From assembly GCA_965365465.1 (NCBI GenBank), contig CBDUBU010000041.1, forward strand, positions 1-19,262: a stretch of DNA of 19,262 nt, given 5' to 3'. Source of the stretch: CBDUBU01 sp965365465. GTDB lineage: Bacteria > Bacteroidota > Rhodothermia > Rhodothermales > DASSAV01. The position numbers were made by a program, and so were the translations under genes. The notes beneath the pieces are model-generated. The model was not told where the DNA came from and did no database searches. It saw only the letters and a program-made list of their open reading frames with translations. Below, piece after piece: positions 14,884 through 19,262 of this stretch (the stretch's first letter is position 1; every line of letters begins with the position of its first letter).

Positions 14884-16221
14884 TTACCGCAGCGATGAAA
14901 AGACAAGGGTGTGCGGCGTTTCATCTATACGAGACTTTAGCGCACGCAGGGGTTCAGAAACTGCGCCTGCACCGATAGCCTGGCGGTATAGGACATCGAT
15001 CTCTTCACATCGGCGCTCCCAGGAGAAATGGTTTGCAACGCGGATTCTACCCGCAGCCCCCATGCTGCTTCGTAACACGGGATCTGAGGCAAGGCGTTGC
15101 ATGGCTTCCGTCATGCGTTCTACGGTTTCCTGGACATGAACAACAGGAACCTTAAAACCGGTCTCAGAGGTGACCTGTGTAGCCGGGCCGGCGTGGTCCA
15201 TGCAGATGACAGGGCGCGACGCAGCCATTGCCTCGATACAGGCCCAGCCCCCGGAATCACGCAGGCTGGGATGTACGAAGACATGGCAGAGGGCCAGTTT
15301 TTTCAGCGCTTCGGCGCGTGGCAGCCACCCCCAGAACTTGACTTTACGTGCGATACCCAACTGCTGCGCCAGGCTTGCCAGTGTTTTCCGTTCGGGTCCA
15401 TCTCCTGCAATCCAGTATTCAGCATTGTGCAGGTTTGCCGCTGCGAAGGCATGTAAAGACAGGTGATAGGCTTTCCAATCCAGGAGTCGCCCCAGGCTGA
15501 TAAAGCGTAGTGGACTGTTTCCGGGCGCCGGCAGCGCACTCAGCATGTCGAGTTCGTTCCGGCTGAGGGCGCTTTCGGCAAGAACTTTTATTTGTCCAAC
15601 TTCCAGACGGCGCAATCGCTCTGCTGTCGGGGCGGTGGTAGCCAGGCCGAACAGAGCTTTGCGAGCCGTCAGACGAACGAGAGGGTCGTGTTCTCCTGCG
15701 AGGCAGGCCGCCTGTCGCAGCCGGTCTTTTAGCTGACCTGACCACGAGAAATCGTGAATGAAAGGCTGCGGTACAGCATCGGCGCCGCCGACAGGTCCCC
15801 AGATAAATGGCGCGTCGATCAGACCCGCCATGCTCGGCATCCAGTAGCGTACATAAGTCACATGATGGGCGATATTAAACCGGATTTTTTGGTGCAGCAG
15901 GTGTGCGGAGCGGTAAGCGGCTATCGACCAGAGATAGTAGTGCAAGTTGATTCCGAGAGGAAAGTGCTTTTCGAGCCATACAGGGTCAAATACGCCGTTG
16001 AGATAGACAAAATGGAGACCAGGTACAGGATGCTTCTGCAACTCGGCTTCGATGGCAGGGCGGTGGCGAGAGCACGTCATAACCCAGACATCGTTGTGCC
16101 GCGCCATTCCCTTTGCGATATTCCATCCCACGCCGGGCTCCGACCCGCGATGCGGTTCGCAGGCATAAGCAGACATGAGTACGCGCAGACGCTCTTGCCC
16201 TTGTGTAGATGTTGTTGACAT
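14884..16221 (-). CDS. Family 4 glycosyltransferase (D-x7-E donor-motif variant)
   Basis: 445 residues. GT-B N-terminus RVLMSAYACEPHRGSEPGVG (13-32) has the EPxxGSExGxGWN acceptor-side signature of a distinct GT4 subgroup. HHVTYVRYWMPS (119-130) and WGPVGGADAVP (141-151) are further subgroup hallmarks. The C-terminal domain opens with LRFISLGRLLDWKAYHL (238-254), has WIAGDGPER (270-278) and carries DSGGWACIE (322-330) where most GT4 enzymes have E-x7-E, so the first acidic residue is Asp; from recollection this is normal in the subgroup. The last 30 residues are not recognisable. The start is 25 nt after the flippase gene in the same operon. It likely adds a hexose or hexosamine to the repeat unit; specificity is unknown. 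Confidence 0.9.
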   Translation of the reverse strand: MSTTSTQGQERLRVLMSAYACEPHRGSEPGVGWNIAKGMARHNDVWVMTCSRHRPAIEAELQKHPVPGLHFVYLNGVFDPVWLEKHFPLGINLHYYLWSIAAYRSAHLLHQKIRFNIAHHVTYVRYWMPSMAGLIDAPFIWGPVGGADAVPQPFIHDFSWSGQLKDRLRQAACLAGEHDPLVRLTARKALFGLATTAPTAERLRRLEVGQIKVLAESALSRNELDMLSALPAPGNSPLRFISLGRLLDWKAYHLSLHAFAAANLHNAEYWIAGDGPERKTLASLAQQLGIARKVKFWGWLPRAEALKKLALCHVFVHPSLRDSGGWACIEAMAASRPVICMDHAGPATQVTSETGFKVPVVHVQETVERMTEAMQRLASDPVLRSSMGAAGRIRVANHFSWERRCEEIDVLYRQAIGAGAVSEPLRALKSRIDETPHTLVFSSLR

Positions 16222-16246
16222 GATGCGTATGAGCAGTACAAGTGGG

Positions 16247-17572
16247 CTAGTGTGAATGGGCGGGAACTCGTTCAGGCAGTTCCGTCCGGCTTATCCGTTT
16301 CAGAATCACTATTAAGCAGATCGCAACAGCAGTCGTAGCGAACAGGAAGCCGAGCACTGCCCCCGGCGCCCCAGAGCGCAAGGCGAGGGGAACGCCAATT
16401 GCGAAAGTCGTAATTGTTGACCCGACGTTAGCCCAGAAGACCCAGTCTGGGTGATCCAACGACCGTGCGGCAGCCTCAAGCACGACCCTGACGACGAAAG
16501 GAATCGGAATGGCTCCCAGGCGCCACATCAAGAGCGAGGGAGGGGCATAGGAACTGTCATAAAGCCACAGCACAATTTTGCTTCCCCATATCCCGATCAG
16601 GGCGCAGTATGCGAGAGCGCCCGCCATAAACACGGAGAGTGCAGCTTTGACAAGAGGAGAGAGTTGGCCCCTGTGCTGTGCGCTCACCATCTCTGGAACA
16701 AGAAGCACAGACATAGCCGCCGTGGCCTGGAGCACAGGCTCGATCAGGTTGAAAAGCGCCTTCAGATGCCCTACTGACGCCGTGCCGTGAATAGCCGGGA
16801 GCAGAATGAAGTAAATGTTGGTAGGTATCCAGGCAAGAAGGCCGGTTCCAATGGCCCATCGGCCATACCTTATGTGTCTCTGCAAGATCTCGCGTCCGTC
16901 CAGAGCCTGCTGCGCCCTGCATCGAGAGATGAGGCTGAAGTAAATCAACAAACCGGCTATCAGGCTTGCAGCGCCTAGCACTAGCATGGCGTTCATGGCG
17001 GATACGGACAGCCATGAATGGAGCAGAAAGATGGATGTGAGCGCAACAAGCAGGTAGCTTGCGCCTCCGAACACCGACAACAGCGGTTTTCCACAGGCGT
17101 AGGTGGCGCGCCGGAGCAGCCAAAGTCCGAGCAGTGCAGGTAGGGCAAGCGCCATCCCGAAGAATACACTGGGCGAGAAGTTCGGTAGTGCATAGTTCAG
17201 AGAAGCGGCGGCAGCCAGGACCAGAGCGCCGGCTGCTACGGCGAAGCCAGTATGCCCCCTGAATAGAAGATGCCGCAAGTACTCAGGGAAAGCGTCCCGG
17301 TAGCAGCCGCTTCCATAGACTAGCATCGGTTCGACGATGAGCGCTGCGTGCGCCATGCCGAATAAAAGAAAGACGCTGTATGCAATGGCAAAAGCGCCGT
17401 ACTCTGCCGGCGACAACCATCGGGCCAGAAGTATGTTGAGCAGGAAATTAGATCCGGCAAACAGTCCCTGATCGCAGACGGCCCAGACACTTTGCTTCAC
17501 GAGAGAAGGCGCTTTTCTCTCAGGATATCCGGACTTCATGTTTGTGTTTTGAGGCAAGGAAGCAACACGCAT
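16247..17572 (-). CDS. Wzx-like polysaccharide flippase (oligosaccharide flippase/MATE-like superfamily)
   Basis: 441 residues and strongly hydrophobic, with about twelve candidate membrane spans. The N-terminal segment SVWAVCDQGLFAGSNFLLNI followed by LLARWLSPAEYGAFAIAY is typical of polysaccharide biosynthesis transporters, including the L-A-R-x-L-x-P-x-x-Y-G pattern. The first 25 residues are polar and include a second Met at residue 12 (17539), a possible alternative start. The protein would flip undecaprenyl-linked repeat units across the inner membrane. It lies between the SLBB gene (22 nt upstream) and a GT4 gene (25 nt downstream), and the Wzy/WaaL-like gene is close, so a Wzx/Wzy pathway is the natural reading. 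Flippases of this class diverge quickly, so the call rests on topology, the N-terminal pattern and context. Confidence 0.82.
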   Translation of the reverse strand: MRVASLPQNTNMKSGYPERKAPSLVKQSVWAVCDQGLFAGSNFLLNILLARWLSPAEYGAFAIAYSVFLLFGMAHAALIVEPMLVYGSGCYRDAFPEYLRHLLFRGHTGFAVAAGALVLAAAASLNYALPNFSPSVFFGMALALPALLGLWLLRRATYACGKPLLSVFGGASYLLVALTSIFLLHSWLSVSAMNAMLVLGAASLIAGLLIYFSLISRCRAQQALDGREILQRHIRYGRWAIGTGLLAWIPTNIYFILLPAIHGTASVGHLKALFNLIEPVLQATAAMSVLLVPEMVSAQHRGQLSPLVKAALSVFMAGALAYCALIGIWGSKIVLWLYDSSYAPPSLLMWRLGAIPIPFVVRVVLEAAARSLDHPDWVFWANVGSTITTFAIGVPLALRSGAPGAVLGFLFATTAVAICLIVILKRISRTELPERVPAHSH

Positions 17573-17594
17573 TTTCCTTATGGCAACGACCTGG

Positions 17595-18143
17595 CTACTT
17601 GACGAAACGGTCTACCGTGAGCGCAATCAGGGCAGCGGAGTTGACAAAGGTGAACACGTCCCGAAAGGTGAGCCGTTGCCGCTCGATCACTTCTACCGAG
17701 ACAACGTCGCCGGTCTGCAACGCGGGATAGCCGTCCGGTTTGATAAGGACGCCATCCTGCAAGGCAGCCTCATAAATCAGTGATTGCGAGCCGGGCAGCG
17801 TCCGAAACAGTCTCAGATGCTCCTTGCGGGGGCGAGATCTTTCCCGGACATCCAGCACAGGCCCTCCACAGAGCGCAAGCAGCGTTCCGAGATTCGTTCC
17901 CTCGCTGATTACATACAGGCCCGGATAACGCACGGTCCCCAGCACTTCTATCTGAACGGTGGCGGCGCCGGGCTGAACGTAATAGTAATAGGATGCAATG
18001 TTTGTGTCGGTTTCTCTGACCTGCCCGAAATCCTGACCGTGCGCCGCAGGCGCAGCATGAAGACTCAGCCAGGCCAGCAGCAAAAGAGCGCCGGCATTCC
18101 GGCAGAAAGAGGACCGTGTTATTCGGAGTTTACACAGCTTCAT
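17595..18143 (-). CDS. Short periplasmic SLBB-domain protein of polysaccharide export
   Basis: 182 residues. The hydrophobic stretch ALLLLAWLSLHAAPAAHG (19-36) is a signal peptide, cleaved probably after AHG. After the aromatic run SYYYYVQPG (51-59) comes an SLBB domain, VQIEVLGTVRYPGLYVISEG (63-82), then TNLGTLLALCGGP. The tail VVSVEVIERQRLTFRDVF (147-164) leads into a hydrophobic end (TFVNSAALIALTVDRFVK) that could be a membrane anchor. Full Wza-type exporters are around 360 residues with an N-terminal Poly_export domain; that domain is absent here, so this protein cannot form a standard outer-membrane pore alone. It sits 25 nt after the Wzc-like gene and may act as a periplasmic adaptor of the kinase. 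The true outer-membrane channel is presumably encoded elsewhere. Confidence 0.82.
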   Translation of the reverse strand: MKLCKLRITRSSFCRNAGALLLLAWLSLHAAPAAHGQDFGQVRETDTNIASYYYYVQPGAATVQIEVLGTVRYPGLYVISEGTNLGTLLALCGGPVLDVRERSRPRKEHLRLFRTLPGSQSLIYEAALQDGVLIKPDGYPALQTGDVVSVEVIERQRLTFRDVFTFVNSAALIALTVDRFVK

Positions 18144-18159
18144 AATGGAAAATCAGTAT

Positions 18160-18174
18160 AAAAACAGGTTATGC
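18160..18174 (-). repeat. 15-nt repeat copy 2 at a gene end
   Basis: Reads GCATAACCTGTTTTT on the - strand and contains the TAA stop of the Wzc-like gene. It is identical to 12313-12327 and in the same register. A short GCCG-CGC-CGGC palindrome lies immediately upstream within the coding end, so a weak stem plus T run is possible here, though the downstream gene follows at only 25 nt. Confidence 0.5.
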
Positions 18175-19262
18175 CGGCGCGGCGTATCCGTAATCCCGGT
18201 AATAATACCCGGACGCGGCAGGCCCCGCTGAAGGATCATACCGGTTTAGCACGATGCCCGGCGCGTACGCCCCGGCAGCGAGCAGGTCACGGGTAATGAG
18301 CGCAAGGGATTCCGCATCAGTCCGGCCTGCATTTGCCACGACCAGCGTGAGGTCACACTGAGAAGACAGAAAAACGGCATCTGCCACAGCCAGCACCGGA
18401 GGCGCGTCGAAAACAACGAAGTCGAACGACTCGCGCATCCGGGCAACGAGTTGCGCCATTTCGGGCGAATGAATGGTCTTGTCGGCGTCTGAAAGCGGCT
18501 TGGAGACGACCGCCGCCCAGAGGTTTTCGACGTTCGTCGCAAGCTGGTTCGGCTCCAACTCTCCGGAATGGAGCAGATCGGTCAGCGAAGCCCCGCCGGT
18601 AAGTCCTGGCGTTGCCCCGATGCGGGGTCGGCGCAGGTCGGCATCCACGAGAAGTGTGCGCCGCCCGACCCGCGCGGCAGCCAGAGCGAGATTGGCAGCA
18701 ATGGTGCTCTTGCCGGTGCCTGGCTCAGGGCTGGTAACCAGAACCGTTCGAACCACCTGACCCGGACGGCTCAGTTGCACGCTGATGTGCAACCGGCGGT
18801 ACGCCTCAGTGACGGCCAGCGGGAGTTGCGAGAGGCCTGGCTGGTCCAGGCTCTGCCTGCGCTGCCGGAACGGGCTTCTCTGTAGATGGTCTGATACCCT
18901 GCGCACATTCGGGATCACGCCCATTGCCGAAAAGTCGTGTTCCTGCAAATCGGCAGGTGTGTAGATGCGCCGGTCTGACTTATACCGTACGACGCCCGCC
19001 AGGAAGCCGAGGGACAGCCCCAGCAGTGCTCCGGCCAGCAGCAGCAGGCTGCGTGGAAGCACAGGTTTATCAGGGACGAGGGCGGGACGGATGATTTCTG
19101 CCGGCTCGATGCGGGCCGCATCCGCCATGCGCACCTCCTGCATCCTGGTTTCGAGGCTCGTATACAGGTCCTCACGCGCCTTCTGCTCCCGCTGAAGCTG
19201 GGCCAGCCGGATCGTCTGCACAGGCACACCTGCCAGGCGCTGCCTGTACTCGTCCAGGCGCT
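18169..19262 (-). CDS. Wzc-like polysaccharide co-polymerase with BY-kinase domain, 5' part outside the window
   Basis: The frame is open to the right edge, so only about 364 C-terminal residues are visible; the GTG at 19227 is internal. The visible part begins in a coiled region of the GNVR type (RLDEYRQRLAGVPVQTIRLA), followed by PDKPVLPRSLLLLAGALLG with the second membrane span. Next, numbering from that GTG, come Walker A (TSPEPGTGKST, 165-175), Walker A' (TLLVDADLRRP, 191-201) and Walker B (FVVFDAPP, 270-277). The end is tyrosine-rich (SGYYYRDYGYAAPA), the autophosphorylation cluster of bacterial tyrosine kinases. Such proteins control chain length and couple Wzy polymerisation to export across the periplasm through phosphorylation cycles. 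It heads the visible - strand operon; the SLBB gene follows by 25 nt. The opposing phosphatase is not in the window. Confidence 0.92.
   Translation of the reverse strand, partial: RLDEYRQRLAGVPVQTIRLAQLQREQKAREDLYTSLETRMQEVRMADAARIEPAEIIRPALVPDKPVLPRSLLLLAGALLGLSLGFLAGVVRYKSDRRIYTPADLQEHDFSAMGVIPNVRRVSDHLQRSPFRQRRQSLDQPGLSQLPLAVTEAYRRLHISVQLSRPGQVVRTVLVTSPEPGTGKSTIAANLALAAARVGRRTLLVDADLRRPRIGATPGLTGGASLTDLLHSGELEPNQLATNVENLWAAVVSKPLSDADKTIHSPEMAQLVARMRESFDFVVFDAPPVLAVADAVFLSSQCDLTLVVANAGRTDAESLALITRDLLAAGAYAPGIVLNRYDPSAGPAASGYYYRDYGYAAPA

Noticed and set aside
1..19262. CRISPR arrays, insertion sequences, tRNA or rRNA genes, phage genes
   Set aside because: No regularly spaced repeats, transposase or integrase reading frames, or recognisable RNA gene sequences were seen on either strand.

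Overview
The window looks like part of an exopolysaccharide, capsule or O-antigen locus from a Gram-negative bacterium. It encodes lipoproteins with lipoboxes, a Wzc-type co-polymerase/tyrosine kinase, a Wzx-like flippase, a Wzy/WaaL-like ligase or polymerase, a periplasmic SLBB protein, five sugar- or acyl-transferase genes and an oxidoreductase. Weak Shine-Dalgarno signals, an acidic stretch after a lipoprotein cysteine and a distinctive tandem C-terminal module on two secreted proteins suggest the Bacteroidota/Rhodothermota/Balneolota group. That placement is an inference from style, not from any marker gene.

Layout. Left block (1-2517, + strand): the 3' part of a Gfo/Idh/MocA sugar oxidoreductase, a WcaF-type left-handed beta-helix acetyltransferase and a WaaE-like GT2 glycosyltransferase. 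Middle block (2559-11700), with strands alternating -, +, -, +: an 1108-residue secreted pectate-lyase-superfamily beta-helix protein, a WbuB-like GT4 glycosyltransferase, an MltF-type lytic transglycosylase lipoprotein and a 713-residue secreted parallel beta-helix protein. Right block (11717-19262, all - strand, read from the right edge): Wzc-like kinase (cut by the window edge), SLBB protein, Wzx-like flippase, GT4, Wzy/WaaL-like protein, GT4 and a small lipoprotein. The right block has gaps of at most 59 nt and one 8-nt overlap, so it is probably one operon.

How the genes may work together. The oxidoreductase and acetyltransferase would make or decorate sugars. The GT2 and the three GT4 enzymes would build the lipid-linked repeat unit. 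The Wzx-like protein would flip it and the Wzy/WaaL-like protein would polymerise or ligate it. The Wzc-like kinase and SLBB protein would control chain length and export. No initiating sugar-phosphate transferase and no full-length Wza porin are in the window, so both should lie outside it.

The most unusual part is the middle block. Its two secreted beta-helix proteins, of different N-terminal architecture, end in the same duplicated module of about 75 residues. They flank a cell-wall lytic enzyme and a glycosyltransferase. This could be a cassette for remodelling, cleaving or anchoring the surface polysaccharide. Within the larger beta-helix gene, base composition changes sharply near position 4850-4920, and the gene carries three 8-nt homopolymer runs. 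Both point to recombination and possible on/off variation of a surface protein.
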